A stretch of DNA of 64,000 nt from Phenylobacterium sp. (GCF_030693625.1 NZ_JAUYAF010000051.1:1-64000); one strand, 5' to 3'. Counted from the first letter of the stretch, positions 30,511-40,108 are shown. The notes: generated by a model from the sequence alone, not told the origin. Numbers and translations: made by a program.

Positions 30511-32027
30511 GCGAACAGCCCGTGCAGCCACCACTTGGCCTCCACGCCGGGGGCGTAGATGCCGGCGCGGAACAACCAGAAGCGGGCGCCGGTCTCGTCC
30601 TCCACCCGGTAATAGTCGCGGATGTGCGTGGTGCGGGCGTCCTCGATGGCGCCGCGCCACCATTCCTCGCCGATCCGCTCGGGGCCCTCGGCGCGGCGCA
30701 CCCGGTGCATCTGGCCGCGCCAGCGGAACTGCACCGGCGGGTCATCGGGGATCGGGGCCATCACCAGTTCCAGGGGCTCGGGCCGGCTGAACAGGCGCAG
30801 GGGCCGGGGGCGTTCCGGGTCCCATCCGGCCAGCGGCGGGGCCATGGGCGCGCCCGGCGTGGCGGACTGTTCGGGGACGTGGCTCTCCACCGGACGCGCC
30901 TTCCAGACCCGGTCCTCACCCAGCCGGTTGGTGAGCCGGTCGATGAGGGGTGCGAGGCCCTCGGCGCCGCCGGCCTCGATCAGGCTGTCCAGGCGGGCCT
31001 GGCGGCCGGACACTGGCTCCACCTCGGCGGCCTCCAGGGTCACCACCTCGATCCCGAAGCCCGGATCGACGGTCTCCAGCTTCGGCGCGAACAGCTTGGC
31101 GATGCGGGCGGCGTCGCGCCCGGCCAGGGACAGGCCGATGGTCAGCGGCGCCACATAGCCATCCAGGCGATGGAAGCAGAGCTCGAAGCGCCGCGCCCCC
31201 TGTCCTTCCTTCTCCAGCCGCGCGCAGAGCTTGGCGGCGACGTCGATGGTGACGCGGGCCATGTCGTCCGGCGCGCTGATCGGCTCGGCGAAGGCCAGGC
31301 GCGCGAACCAGGGATTGGGGGGGCGGCGATAGGTCAACGCCTCCTTGGAGCGCCCCAGCGCCTGGTCGATGCGGGTCAGGGTCTCGATGCCGAAGCGGCG
31401 GGCGAGCGGCGCGCGGGGAATGTCGAAGAGCTGGGCGAGCGCCTTCAACCCCAGGCGGTCGATCTGGGCGGCGGTCTCAGGCGCCAGCCGCAAGGCCGCC
31501 GGCGGCAGGGGCGCCAGCAGGCCGATCTGCTGTCCAGGCCGGGCGATGGCGCCGTCCTCGCCATAGTGGGCCAGCGCCCAGGCCGCGCCGGGGGTGTCGG
31601 CGATGGCGACGCGGAAGGCCAGGCCATTGGCCATCAACCGGGCGCGGAAATCGGCCAGCAGCGCCTCCTCCCCACCCCACAGGTGGGCGACCCCGCTGAT
31701 GTCGAGGAACAGGCCGTCGGGTTCGTCGGCGGCGACGGCCGGCGAGAAGCGGACGCACCAGTCCACCAGGGCCGACAGCGCCAGGGCGTCGGCCTCCGGC
31801 TCGGCCTCGGCGGTGATTAGGTCCGGGGCGATGGCCGCCGCATCGGTGACCTTCTGGCCCACATAGAGGCCCAACCTGCGGCCCGCCCGGTCCACGGCCG
31901 ACAGACGCCGCGTGCCCTTGGCGGACTCGATGAGCGCGAAGGGGCTAGCCTGCGCGGCGGAGGGGTTGCGCCGTCGCCAGTTGGAGATCGCCCAGAGGGG
32001 CGACCAGGCGCAGAGGATGCGTGCCAT
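30507..32027 (-). CDS. imuB: ImuB, Y-family polymerase-like mutagenesis protein
   Basis: A 506-residue relative of Y-family polymerases that lacks catalytic acidic residues and acts as the adaptor between DnaE2, ImuA and the beta clamp. The start [23 protein letters not shown] is typical. [30 protein letters not shown] and [10 protein letters not shown] are palm and finger-domain segments. ATG 32025-32027 has AGG eight bases upstream; an ATG four codons earlier (32039) is the alternative. It overlaps the end of imuA by 83 bases in another frame, an unusually long overlap even for this operon. Confidence 0.93.
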   Translation of the reverse strand: MARILCAWSPLWAISNWRRRNPSAAQASPFALIESAKGTRRLSAVDRAGRRLGLYVGQKVTDAAAIAPDLITAEAEPEADALALSALVDWCVRFSPAVAADEPDGLFLDISGVAHLWGGEEALLADFRARLMANGLAFRVAIADTPGAAWALAHYGEDGAIARPGQQIGLLAPLPPAALRLAPETAAQIDRLGLKALAQLFDIPRAPLARRFGIETLTRIDQALGRSKEALTYRRPPNPWFARLAFAEPISAPDDMARVTIDVAAKLCARLEKEGQGARRFELCFHRLDGYVAPLTIGLSLAGRDAARIAKLFAPKLETVDPGFGIEVVTLEAAEVEPVSGRQARLDSLIEAGGAEGLAPLIDRLTNRLGEDRVWKARPVESHVPEQSATPGAPMAPPLAGWDPERPRPLRLFSRPEPLELVMAPIPDDPPVQFRWRGQMHRVRRAEGPERIGEEWWRGAIEDARTTHIRDYYRVEDETGARFWLFRAGIYAPGVEAKWWLHGLFA

Positions 32028-32730
32028 CAGAAGCCTCATGGGTGTAGGCGTCGCCCGCCTCGAACAGCCAGGCGCCGGTACGGCCGCCGCGGCAGCGTTC
32101 CAGGGTCACCGCCCAGCGCGGGGGACCCAGGCCAAATTCCCCCGGTCCCGGCTCGCTGGCGGCGGGGGTCACCCGCCAGCGGCTGGCCGCGGCTGAGCCG
32201 GTCGCGCCCCGGGCCTTGCCGCCATAGGGCCGCCTGCGGATCACGAAGCCGGTGGCGCCGCGCTTCTCGCAGGCCAGCTGCAGGCGTCGCCCGGCGGTCA
32301 GGCTGACGGCCTCCACCTCGGCGAAGACGGCGGCCACGCCGGGGGTGGCGAGCGCGTCCTCGGCCACGGCCAGGGCCTCGTCCTCGTCGCGGGCGCAGAC
32401 CTGGATCAGCCGCTCGGCGGGAAAGCCAAGCCCCACCAGGCCTGGCGCGAAGAGGTCATCGCGGCGCAGGATCCACACCGCCTCGCCGCGCCTGGCGAGC
32501 GGCGCGGCGACCAGGGCGGCGAAGGCGGCGGGACAGGCGGCGGTCTCGGCCTCCATCCCCTCAGCCCCGAACTCGTGCCAGCAGCCCAGGGGAAGACCGT
32601 CCCCCAGGAAGCAGCTGTCGATGCGGGGATCACCGAAGGGCAGGGATTCAGAGTCCGTCCGTCCGCCCGCCTCGAGGGTGGCGATCTTCGCCTTGAGAGC
32701 GGCGAGCCGCTCATCGCGAAAACCGGACAT
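31945..32730 (-). CDS. imuA: ImuA, RecA-like damage-inducible mutagenesis protein
   Basis: A 261-residue RecA/SulA-like protein, first gene of imuA-imuB-dnaE2. It has no complete Walker A loop but keeps the RecA-like strand pattern, as in FGDPRIDSCFLGDGLPLGC, EAVWILRRDDLFAPGL and RLQLACEKRGATGFVIRR. It supports translesion synthesis, probably by regulating access of the ImuB-DnaE2 complex. Its start lies 17 bases from a clear LexA site (32747-32761), so the operon should be induced by DNA damage. Confidence 0.92.
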   Translation of the reverse strand: MSGFRDERLAALKAKIATLEAGGRTDSESLPFGDPRIDSCFLGDGLPLGCWHEFGAEGMEAETAACPAAFAALVAAPLARRGEAVWILRRDDLFAPGLVGLGFPAERLIQVCARDEDEALAVAEDALATPGVAAVFAEVEAVSLTAGRRLQLACEKRGATGFVIRRRPYGGKARGATGSAAASRWRVTPAASEPGPGEFGLGPPRWAVTLERCRGGRTGAWLFEAGDAYTHEASDGTHPLRLVAPLGDLQLATAQPLRRAG

Positions 32731-32746
32731 GACTTCCTGTTCCTTT

Positions 32747-32761
32747 GTTCCTATTTTGTTC
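32747..32761. promoter_or_regulatory. LexA operator (SOS box) of the imuA-imuB-dnaE2 operon
   Basis: GTTCCTATTTTGTTC matches the alphaproteobacterial LexA consensus GTTC-N7-GTTC exactly. A third GTTC lies six bases to the left (32739-32742), giving GTTC-N4-GTTC as well. The site ends 17 bases upstream of the imuA ATG, as expected for an operator overlapping the promoter. Confidence 0.88.
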
Positions 32762-32812
32762 TAGGCTCGGATCAGCAAGAGTCAATCACCCCACGGTGGA
32801 GTCCGTCGCCGG

Positions 32813-33169
32813 CTAGAGGCTGTGAATTTCTTCCGGCTCGGGATCGACCGTAAACCGGACGGCGTCGATCTGGGCTCGGCCCTCGATCCAGGCGCGCGCG
32901 ATACGGTGGCCACCGTCCATCAGGCGGCCGTCGGCGGAGAAGATAATCGGATAGGAAAGGTCGGCCGCCATGATCCGCCGCGCGTGCGCGGCCACGTCGC
33001 GCAGGCTGGGCGCCTGTCCTCGGAACCAGCAGTCCTGGTCGAATTCCGGGATATCGGCGATGGCGACCTGGATCACCGGCAGTCCGGCGGCGGCGGCCCA
33101 CAGCTTCTGCGTCAGCCAGTAGGCACGACCGCCGGGTACGGTGTGGGAATGTCGTTCGGGACGAGACAT
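32813..33169 (-). CDS. Small ParB-like (ParB/Srx-fold) protein
   Basis: A 118-residue protein. VIQVAIADIPEFDQDCWFRG and PIIFSADGRLMDGGHRIARAWIEG match the N-terminal ParB/sulfiredoxin-like fold, where a residue pair like GGHR binds nucleotide. There is no helix-turn-helix DNA-binding domain, so it is not a partition ParB. Similar stand-alone domains are usually annotated as hypothetical. It is on the same strand as serA (38 bases upstream) and imuA (82 bases downstream, beyond the LexA box). Function unknown. Confidence 0.72.
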   Translation of the reverse strand: MSRPERHSHTVPGGRAYWLTQKLWAAAAGLPVIQVAIADIPEFDQDCWFRGQAPSLRDVAAHARRIMAADLSYPIIFSADGRLMDGGHRIARAWIEGRAQIDAVRFTVDPEPEEIHSL

Positions 33170-33207
33170 GGCGGCAGCTTCACGAGGAAGCCGCCGCCGA
33201 TCAAGTT

Positions 33208-34782
33208 CTAGAACCGCAGGGTGCGGGCTTCCTTCACGTGCGGCAGGGCGCGGATCTTGGTGATCAGGGCTTCCGACGGGTCCTGGTCGACGCCCACCAG
33301 GGCGATGGCGTCTTCGCCGGCGGAGACCCGGCCCAGGTTGAAGGTGGCGATGTTGACATTGGCGTCGGCCAGGACGGCGCCGAGATTGCCGATGAAGCCC
33401 GGCTTATCCAGGTTGTTGACGTAGAGCATGGTCGAGCCAAAGGGCGCGTCCAGGTCCATGCCCTTGACCTCGATGATGCGCGGGGCGCCCGCCATCACCG
33501 AGCCGGCGAAGGAGCGCTTGCCCATCGCCGTGGTGACGGTGATCCGCACCAGGCTCTCATAGATGGGGCTGTCGTCCTGCTTGCTCTCCGAGACCGAGAT
33601 GCCGCGCTCGCGGGCGATGGCGGGCGCCGAGACCATATTGATCTCCGCCAGCATGGGCCGCATCACGCCGGCCAGGGCGGCGGCGGTCAGGGGACGGGTG
33701 TTGAGGTTGGCGACCTCGCCCTCATAGGCGATGTCGATGGCCTTGACCTCCACGTCGACCATCTGGCCGGCGAAGGCGCCGAGGCGTTCGGCCAGGGCCA
33801 CGAAGGGCTTCAGCTTGGGCGCTTCGTCGGCGGTGACCGAGGGGCTGTTCAGGGCGTTGGAAACCGCGCCGGTGAGCAGGTAGTCGCTCATCTGCTCGGC
33901 GACCTGCAGGGCCACATTCTCCTGGGCCTCCATGGTCGAGGCGCCAAGGTGCGGGGTGGCGATGAAGTTCTCGGCGCCGAACAGCACGTTATCCTTGGCC
34001 GGCTCCTCCACGAAGACGTCGAAGCCCGCGCCGCCGATGTGGCCGCTGTCGAGGCCGGCGCGCAGGGCGGCCTCATCCACCAGGCCGCCGCGGGCGCAGT
34101 TGATGATCAGCACGCCCTTCTTGGCCTTGGCCAGGGCCTCGGCCGACAGGATGTTGCGGGTCTTGTCGGTGAGCGGGGTATGCAGGGTGATGACGTCAGC
34201 GCGGGCCAGCAGCTCGTCGAGCTCGACCTTCTCCACGCCCAGCTCCACGGCGCGTTCGGCCGAGAGGAAGGGGTCGTAGGCCACGACCTTCATCTTCAGG
34301 CCGTTGGCGCGGTCGGCGACGATGCCGCCGATGTTGCCGGCGCCGATCAGGCCGAGCGTCTTGGCGTAGAGCTCCACGCCCATGAAGCGGTTCTTCTCCC
34401 ACTTGCCGGCCTGGGTGGAGACATCGGCGGCGGGCAGCTGGCGGGCCAGGGCGAACATCATGGCGATGGCGTGCTCGGCCGTGGTGATCGAGTTGCCGAA
34501 GGGGGTGTTCATCACCACGATCCCCTTGGAGGTCGCGGCGGGGATGTCGACATTGTCCACGCCGATGCCGGCGCGGCCGATGACCTTCAGGTTGGTGGCG
34601 GCGGCGATGACGTCCTTGTCGGCCTTGGTGGCCGAGCGAACGGCCAGGCCGTCATACTGGTCGATGATCTTGAGCAGTTCTTCCTTGCTGAGGCCGGTCT
34701 TCACGTCGGCGTCGACGCCGCGTTGCTTGAAGATGTCGATGGCGGCGGGGCTCAGCTTGTCGGCGATGAGGACGCGGGGCAT
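33208..34782 (-). CDS. serA: D-3-phosphoglycerate dehydrogenase
   Basis: Oxidises 3-phosphoglycerate to 3-phosphohydroxypyruvate, the first step of serine synthesis. The 524-residue long form starts MPRVLIADKLSPAAIDIFKQRG; it has the Rossmann signature TLGLIGAGNIGGIVADRANG, an INCARGGLVDEAAL motif, an intervening domain and a C-terminal ACT-type domain (IALVGVDQDPSEALITKI) for feedback control. It follows serC by 83 bases on the same strand; that spacer contains the self-complementary GGGAGCGCGCTCCC (34806-34819), which may modulate the junction. Confidence 0.95.
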   Translation of the reverse strand: MPRVLIADKLSPAAIDIFKQRGVDADVKTGLSKEELLKIIDQYDGLAVRSATKADKDVIAAATNLKVIGRAGIGVDNVDIPAATSKGIVVMNTPFGNSITTAEHAIAMMFALARQLPAADVSTQAGKWEKNRFMGVELYAKTLGLIGAGNIGGIVADRANGLKMKVVAYDPFLSAERAVELGVEKVELDELLARADVITLHTPLTDKTRNILSAEALAKAKKGVLIINCARGGLVDEAALRAGLDSGHIGGAGFDVFVEEPAKDNVLFGAENFIATPHLGASTMEAQENVALQVAEQMSDYLLTGAVSNALNSPSVTADEAPKLKPFVALAERLGAFAGQMVDVEVKAIDIAYEGEVANLNTRPLTAAALAGVMRPMLAEINMVSAPAIARERGISVSESKQDDSPIYESLVRITVTTAMGKRSFAGSVMAGAPRIIEVKGMDLDAPFGSTMLYVNNLDKPGFIGNLGAVLADANVNIATFNLGRVSAGEDAIALVGVDQDPSEALITKIRALPHVKEARTLRF

Positions 34783-34865
34783 GGGGCGGTATCCTTAGGC
34801 GATGTGGGAGCGCGCTCCCGGCGCCGGCGCGTGCGGCGGTCCGGGCGGCGGGAGCGCGAAGGGTC

Positions 34866-36035
34866 TTAGGCGGCTTGCAGGTCGGCGGAAGTGGACGCGA
34901 ACGCCCAGTCGAGCCAGGGCGTCAGGGCCTCCAGGTCAGAGGTCTCCACCGTGGCGCCGCACCAGATCCGCAGACCCGCCGGGGCGTCGCGATAGCCGCC
35001 GATATCCAGGGCCACGCCTTCCTTCTCGAGGATGGCGGCCAGCTTCTTGGCGAAGTCGGCCTGGGCGTCGTCGGAAAGCGCCGTGATGGCCGGATCGACC
35101 ACCTTGAGGCACACCGAGGTGTTGGACCGGGTCGCCGGATCGGCGGCCAGGAACTCCACCCACGGGGTCTTGGCGACCCAGTCGGCCAGGGCGCCCAGGT
35201 TGGCGTCGGCGCGGCGCTGCATCTCGGCCAGGCCGCCGATGGAGGCGCCCCATTTGAGCGCGTCGATGGCGTCTTCCACGCAGAGCATGGACGGCGTGTT
35301 GATGGTGGCGCCCTCGAAGATGTCGAGGCTGACCTTGCCGCCCTTGGTCATGCGGAACAGCTTGGGCATGGGCCAGGCGGGCGTATGGCTTTCCAGGCGC
35401 TCCACGGCACGGGGGCCGAGGATCAGGACGCCGTGAGCGCCTTCGCCCCCGAGCGCCTTCTGCCAGGAGAAGGTCACAACATCGAGCTTGGCCCAGTCAA
35501 GGGCTTGGGCGAAGGCGGCGCTGGTGGCGTCGCAGATGGTGATGCCTTCACGGTCGGCGGCGATGAAGTCGGCGTTGGGAACCCGAACGCCGGAGGTGGT
35601 GCCGTTCCAGGTGAAGACCAGGTCGGCGTCCTTGCGAACCTTGGTCAGGTCCGGAAGTTCGCCATAGGGGGCGTCCAGCACCTCAGCCGGCAGCTTCAAC
35701 TGCTTGACGACGTCGGTGACCCAGTCCTTGCCGAAGCTCTCGAAGGCCAGAAGCTGCACGGTCTTGGGACCCAGCATCGACCACAGGGCCATTTCCACGG
35801 CGCCCGTATCCGAGCCGGCGACGATTCCGATCAGATAGTCGTCCGGCACCTGCAGCACCTCACGGGTGCGGTCGATAGCTTCCTTGAGCCGGGCCTTGCC
35901 CAGCTTGGAGCGGTGCGAGCGTCCGAGGACGGCGTTCTGGAGATTTTGAGGAGTCCATCCGGGGCGCTTGGCGCACGGGCCGGATGAGAATTCGGGGCGA
36001 GCCGGGCGCATGGCCGGCTTGGCGAGGGTATTCAT
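34866..36035 (-). CDS. serC: Phosphoserine aminotransferase
   Basis: PLP enzyme that converts 3-phosphohydroxypyruvate and glutamate to phosphoserine. At 389 residues it is the alphaproteobacterial type that begins [20 protein letters not shown] and has [20 protein letters not shown]. The PLP Lys is in [17 protein letters not shown]. The start is ATG 36033-36035, with GGGAG nine bases upstream; an ATG at 36048-36050 is less well placed. First gene of serC-serA, preceded by a GC-rich leader hairpin. Confidence 0.94.
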   Translation of the reverse strand: MNTLAKPAMRPARPEFSSGPCAKRPGWTPQNLQNAVLGRSHRSKLGKARLKEAIDRTREVLQVPDDYLIGIVAGSDTGAVEMALWSMLGPKTVQLLAFESFGKDWVTDVVKQLKLPAEVLDAPYGELPDLTKVRKDADLVFTWNGTTSGVRVPNADFIAADREGITICDATSAAFAQALDWAKLDVVTFSWQKALGGEGAHGVLILGPRAVERLESHTPAWPMPKLFRMTKGGKVSLDIFEGATINTPSMLCVEDAIDALKWGASIGGLAEMQRRADANLGALADWVAKTPWVEFLAADPATRSNTSVCLKVVDPAITALSDDAQADFAKKLAAILEKEGVALDIGGYRDAPAGLRIWCGATVETSDLEALTPWLDWAFASTSADLQAA

Positions 36036-36140
36036 AGCGATGTCTCCCATCCTTACAGATGAGCAGCGCCCCGTTGGGGGGGCGTGGCCCGCCGCGCAAA
36101 AACTCCCGTTTCGCGAACAGGGCAAGCGTAATTTTCCGAA
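36036..36140 (-). promoter_or_regulatory. Possible structured serC leader
   Basis: The region before serC on the minus strand contains a perfect 6-bp stem CGCCCC/GGGGCG around a 6-base loop (36067-36084) and a further GGGCCACGCCC arm, ending about 30 bases before the start codon. Structured serC leaders (the serC RNA motif) are known in alphaproteobacteria. I see a plausible hairpin, not a confirmed match to that motif. Confidence 0.3.
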
Positions 36141-36240
36141 AGACAGATTGAGCGGCGCAGGCGCCACATAGGCTTGGCCTCGGCGGCCAGCCATGATTCC
36201 TGGGCCCGCGGCGACCGCCGCCGGAGCGCCCCCGCAAGCC

Positions 36241-37143
36241 ATGACCCGTCCGAAACCCATAGACTGGCTGGTCCTGGCCGCCCTGGTGGTCACCTGGGGA
36301 TCGGCCTTCGCGGCGTTGAAGATCGCCGTCGCCCATATCCCGCCCTTCTGGAACACCGCCCTGCGGCTGTGGATCGCGGTGGCGACCCTTGGCCTCGTGC
36401 TGGCGGTCCAGCGCCAAGGCCTGCCCGGCTGGCGGGACCCCGCCTGGCGGTTCTACGCCTTCAACGGCCTGGTGGGGATGGCCGTGCCCTTCGCGCTTTT
36501 CGCGCTCGCCGCCGAGCGCCTGCCCTCGGCGATCAACGCCATCTGCAACGGCGCCTCCCCGATCTTCACGGCCTTGCTGGCCCATGCCTTCGTCTCGGGC
36601 GAACGGCTTACCGCGCGAAAGGCCGGCGGCGTAGGCCTGGGGTTCGTGGGCCTGCTGGTGCTGGTGGGGCCGCGCCTGACCGGAGGGCTGAGCCTGGAGG
36701 CCCTGGCCGTGATCGGCGCCCTGGCCGGCGCCGCCCTCTATGCGGTGTCCAACGTCGTCACCAAGCGCGCGCCGCCCGTGCCGTCGAGCGTCGGGGCCCT
36801 GATGATGTGCGCCTGGGGGGCGGTGTTCGCCACGGCGGCGGCGGTGTTCACCGGACCCTTCCCGGCCTGGCCGCCGATGTCCGCGGTGCTGGCGGTGACA
36901 GCCCAGGGGGTGTTCCCCACGGCGCTGGCCACCATCGGCTATGTCTATCTGATCCAGCGGCGAGGGCCGCTGTTCCTGTCCATGGCCATCTACATGGCGC
37001 CGCTCTGGGCGACGGTTGTGGGGGTTTTGTTCCTGGCCGAGCGGCTCAACTGGACGGCTTTCGCGGCCCTGGCCCTGATCCTCGGCGGCGTGGCCCTGGC
37101 GACTCTGGAGCCGCGGCGGGCCGGCGCTCCGGCGGCGACCTAG
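36241..37143 (+). CDS. EamA/DMT-family transporter
   Basis: An inner-membrane transporter of 300 residues with about ten membrane segments in two EamA halves: [20 protein letters not shown] begins the first, and [20 protein letters not shown] begins the second. The ATG at 36241 (MTRPKPIDW) puts the first membrane segment close to the N-terminus; an ATG at 36193 adds 16 residues and cannot be excluded, as neither has a clear ribosome site. Divergent from serC, convergent with the next small membrane protein (four-base stop overlap). Substrate unknown, possibly metabolite export. Confidence 0.87.
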   Translation: MTRPKPIDWLVLAALVVTWGSAFAALKIAVAHIPPFWNTALRLWIAVATLGLVLAVQRQGLPGWRDPAWRFYAFNGLVGMAVPFALFALAAERLPSAINAICNGASPIFTALLAHAFVSGERLTARKAGGVGLGFVGLLVLVGPRLTGGLSLEALAVIGALAGAALYAVSNVVTKRAPPVPSSVGALMMCAWGAVFATAAAVFTGPFPAWPPMSAVLAVTAQGVFPTALATIGYVYLIQRRGPLFLSMAIYMAPLWATVVGVLFLAERLNWTAFAALALILGGVALATLEPRRAGAPAAT

Positions 37144-37583
37144 CGTGGCAGGGCAGGGGCGGAACGGGCGGCGCGGGTCGCCCGCAGGACGGCTAGGGTC
37201 CCCAGCAGAATCCCCAGCAGAGTGCCCCAGGTCACCAGGTTGTTGACTATGGCGTAGGTGCGTCCAGGGACCAGCTTGGTGACAAAGAAATAGGCGTGGA
37301 GACTGAACTGCACGCCCTGCAGCAGCATCACCGCTCCGATCCACAAGCTGGCGTAGCGGACCGCGAGCACCAGAAAGCTCAGCGCCAAGACCCCGTCCAG
37401 CACGAGATGGGGTACCGGGCGGGCCATTTCAGGCACGAGCTCGTTGACGATGACGAAGGCGATGGAGATCAGCAGAGTCATGCTGGCGCCAATGCGCTCA
37501 GCCGGGCCGCCCTTAAGCAACCCAAACGCGCAGACCGCGATGATGGCGACCCAAAGAGTTTGGGCAGAGAGTGTTATTGGCAT
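37140..37583 (-). CDS. Small membrane protein of unknown function
   Basis: A 147-residue protein with about four membrane helices (near residues 5-22, 33-50, 61-98 and 116-135) and a basic C-terminus ending ARSAPALPR. No family recognised. The start is the ATG at 37581-37583. Its ribosome site, AGGGG eight bases upstream, lies inside a perfect 15-bp hairpin that ends at the start codon, so translation may be restrained until the hairpin is opened. It ends convergently with the EamA gene. Confidence 0.75.
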   Translation of the reverse strand: MPITLSAQTLWVAIIAVCAFGLLKGGPAERIGASMTLLISIAFVIVNELVPEMARPVPHLVLDGVLALSFLVLAVRYASLWIGAVMLLQGVQFSLHAYFFVTKLVPGRTYAIVNNLVTWGTLLGILLGTLAVLRATRAARSAPALPR

Positions 37584-37619
37584 GTCTTGCGCCCCTAACA
37601 GGCATTAGGGGCGCAAGAC
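37584..37619 (-). promoter_or_regulatory. Perfect 15-bp inverted repeat covering the ribosome site
   Basis: The arms GTCTTGCGCCCCTAA (37584-37598) and TTAGGGGCGCAAGAC (37605-37619) are perfect complements with a 6-base loop. The stem abuts the ATG of the small membrane-protein gene and buries its Shine-Dalgarno-like AGGGG. It could instead terminate transcription from the upstream gene at 37646-37987 on the same strand, but no T run follows. Confidence 0.6.
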
Positions 37620-37645
37620 TAGTTAAACTATTGCAACCAAGCGGG

Positions 37646-37987
37646 TCAGCCGACCTCGCGCATGGTGGTCTTCTCCGCCTTGCGCATGAACTGCGGCGGC
37701 TTGTTCTCCGCGCCACCGAGGGTGGTGCGGATGCCGAGGCGGAGCTTGGCCTCGGTCAGTTCATTGTGCACGCCAACCATGGCGGTGCGAGCTTCGCCCA
37801 GGGCCTTGATGGCTTCCACCATCTTGATCTGAACGTCGTCGGCGAAGACCAGCGAGGTTCCGACGTCGGAACGGGCCTTCAGGAGGTCCGCCATCAGTTC
37901 GGTAGCTTCGATCATGGCCGCGTCAACCGCGGCTTCCGTCGTGAACAACTTGGTCGCGACACGTTGCGCAACAAAGGCCTTTTCCAT
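37646..37987 (-). CDS. Small helical protein of unknown function
   Basis: A 113-residue, mostly helical soluble protein beginning MEKAFVAQRVATKLFTTEAA, with conserved-looking LMADLLKARSDVGTSLVFADD and GIRTTLGGAENKPPQFMRKAEK. No signal peptide or domain recognised. I use the ATG with AGGGG upstream rather than the TTG six codons earlier. Divergent from the hybrid histidine kinase gene, with 220 bases between them. It could be transcribed together with the small membrane protein downstream. Confidence 0.75.
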   Translation of the reverse strand: MEKAFVAQRVATKLFTTEAAVDAAMIEATELMADLLKARSDVGTSLVFADDVQIKMVEAIKALGEARTAMVGVHNELTEAKLRLGIRTTLGGAENKPPQFMRKAEKTTMREVG

Positions 37988-38209
37988 GGGGGAGCCCCTC
38001 TCCAAGAGAATTAACTCAACGGTAGTAGAGGTAAACCAGAGGTTAAGCTCCGTCCACGGGATTCAGACTTTGTTAACTGCGACAACTACGCGCACAGGTT
38101 GAGACTGTGTCGGGAAGGACACGGATTCTCCCGACAGGCGAGTGCTTGGAAGCGAAGCGTTAGGAGAATTGGCTTAGAGCTCGATTGCTGGACGGGACTG
38201 CGGACGCTC

Positions 38210-40108
38210 ATGACCCAACAACTTCGCGCAACGGGCCCGGCGCACAACGCGACGTTCCATGCTCGCGTGGCGGGTATCGCCCTGATCACGACCATGGTGG
38301 TGTTGATCGCCGCCTGCCTCACCTTCATGCTGCAACAGTGGGCGGTGGCTCGCGAGCAGAGCCACATCAATCACGTGGCCTTGTCGGAGATCACCGCGGG
38401 CGCCGCAGGCCCGGCCCTGTCGCAGATGGACGCTCAGGCCGCCCGAGCCGCCATCTCCGCCCTCTCCCAGGCCCAGTCGGTGACCAGCGCCCGTCTGCTG
38501 GACTCGTCTGGCCAGATCGTCGCCACCTACCAGCGTGCGCAGGGGGCGCCTGGCGGGACCGACGTCATTCGCGCGCCGGTGAAAGTGCAAGGCCTGCGTG
38601 TGGGCGAACTGGTGGTGGATGTCATGCCGCCCGCGCTCGGCGCCCTGCTGCCCCAGTTCGTCGCCCTGACCGGCGCCCTGTTCTTCGGTGGGGTCGGCGT
38701 GGCCCTGTTCCTGGCCCGCGGGCTCGCCCATAGGGTGATCGCGCCGGTCCAAAAGCTGTCCGACGCCATGCATGACGTGGCGGCCAGCGGCAGCTTTGCT
38801 CCCGTCCAGGTGGAAGCGCAGGACGCCCTGTTCCGCAGCCTGACCGCCAGCTTCAACCATCTGCTGACCAAGCTGGACGAGCGCGAGCAGGCCCTGCAGA
38901 GGACTCTGCAGGAACTGGTGGAGGCCCGCGACGCCGCCAACGCCGCCAATACTTTGAAGTCCCAGTTCCTGGCCAATATGAGCCACGAGATCCGCACGCC
39001 GCTGAACGGTGTCCTGGCCATGGCCGAGGTCATGTCCATGGGCCAGATGGACGATATCCAGCGCGAGCGCCTGGAGGTGATCCGCCAGTCGGGCGGCCTG
39101 CTGCTGGCCGTGCTGAACGACGTGCTGGACCTGTCCAAGATCGAGGCCGGCAAGCTCACCCTGCTTGTCGACGACTTCGACCTGGAGTCCGCCATCGCCC
39201 CGGCTCGTGAGAGCTTCGCGATCATGGCCGAGAAGAAGGGCCTCGATTTCAAGCTGGACGTCGAGGCGACCGCACAGGGCGCCTGGCGTGGCGACGCCGA
39301 CCGGCTGGGTCAGATCGTCGGCAACCTGCTGTCCAACGCCGTCAAGTTCACCCAAGCCGGCGAAGTCGCCGCAAGCTTCTCCCTCAACCCCGACACCGGC
39401 GCGGTGCGGCTGACGGTGCGCGACACCGGCCTTGGAATCCCCGCCGAGAAGCAGGCGACCCTGTTCGAGAAGTTCGTCCAGGCCGACAACTCCGCCACCC
39501 GTCGCTTCGGCGGCACCGGCCTTGGCCTCGCCATCTGCCGCGAGCTGACCCAGATGATGGGGGGCGCGATCTGGGTGGACAGCCGCGAGGGCAAGGGCTC
39601 GACCTTCACCGTCGAACTGCCCCTGGAACGCGGCGTCGCCGTCGCAGCGGCTCCAGCCGCGGCGTCCGCCGGGGACAATCCGGAAGAAGGCGCTCTGCGG
39701 CTGCTGGCGGCCGAAGACAATCCCACCAACCAGCAGGTCCTGGCCGCGGTCATGGGTTCGCTGGGCCTCGACATCGATATCGTCGCCGACGGGAAGCTGG
39801 CCTTTGAGGCCTGGCGCGACGGCGCCTATGACCTGATCCTGATGGACATCCAGATGCCGGTGATGGACGGCATCGACGCCGCTCGGGCGATCCGCGCCGC
39901 CGAGCGCGAGCAGGGCCGCCCCCGGACCCCCATCGTGGCCCTCACCGCCAACGCCCTGTCGCACCAGGTGGAGGAATACCTGGCGGCCGGGATGGACGGT
40001 CACGTGGCCAAGCCCATCGAGATCGCCAAGCTCTACGAGGCCATCAGCCGCGCCCTCAACGACGCCGCCCAGAATGCGGCCGCCGCCAGCGCAGCCGCCG
40101 CGGCCTGA
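38210..40108 (+). CDS. Membrane hybrid sensor histidine kinase/response regulator
   Basis: A 632-residue protein. Membrane helices near residues 20-42 and 147-170 flank a periplasmic sensor region of about 105 residues; then come a HAMP-like linker, HisKA with phosphoacceptor His259 in ANMSHEIRTPLNG, an ATPase domain (N box GNLLSNAVKFT, G1 DTGLGIP, G2 GGTGLGLAI) and a C-terminal receiver with phosphoacceptor Asp546 in LMDIQMPVMDG. The ATG at 38210 gives a normal membrane anchor; the open frame upstream is unlikely coding. No cognate response regulator or phosphotransferase gene lies nearby, so the signal must leave to a distant partner. Confidence 0.92.
   Translation: MTQQLRATGPAHNATFHARVAGIALITTMVVLIAACLTFMLQQWAVAREQSHINHVALSEITAGAAGPALSQMDAQAARAAISALSQAQSVTSARLLDSSGQIVATYQRAQGAPGGTDVIRAPVKVQGLRVGELVVDVMPPALGALLPQFVALTGALFFGGVGVALFLARGLAHRVIAPVQKLSDAMHDVAASGSFAPVQVEAQDALFRSLTASFNHLLTKLDEREQALQRTLQELVEARDAANAANTLKSQFLANMSHEIRTPLNGVLAMAEVMSMGQMDDIQRERLEVIRQSGGLLLAVLNDVLDLSKIEAGKLTLLVDDFDLESAIAPARESFAIMAEKKGLDFKLDVEATAQGAWRGDADRLGQIVGNLLSNAVKFTQAGEVAASFSLNPDTGAVRLTVRDTGLGIPAEKQATLFEKFVQADNSATRRFGGTGLGLAICRELTQMMGGAIWVDSREGKGSTFTVELPLERGVAVAAAPAAASAGDNPEEGALRLLAAEDNPTNQQVLAAVMGSLGLDIDIVADGKLAFEAWRDGAYDLILMDIQMPVMDGIDAARAIRAAEREQGRPRTPIVALTANALSHQVEEYLAAGMDGHVAKPIEIAKLYEAISRALNDAAQNAAAASAAAAA

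Noticed and set aside
27322..30558. A 1078-codon open frame antisense to dnaE2
   Set aside because: Low-complexity composition and no ribosome site; it mirrors the dnaE2 codon pattern.
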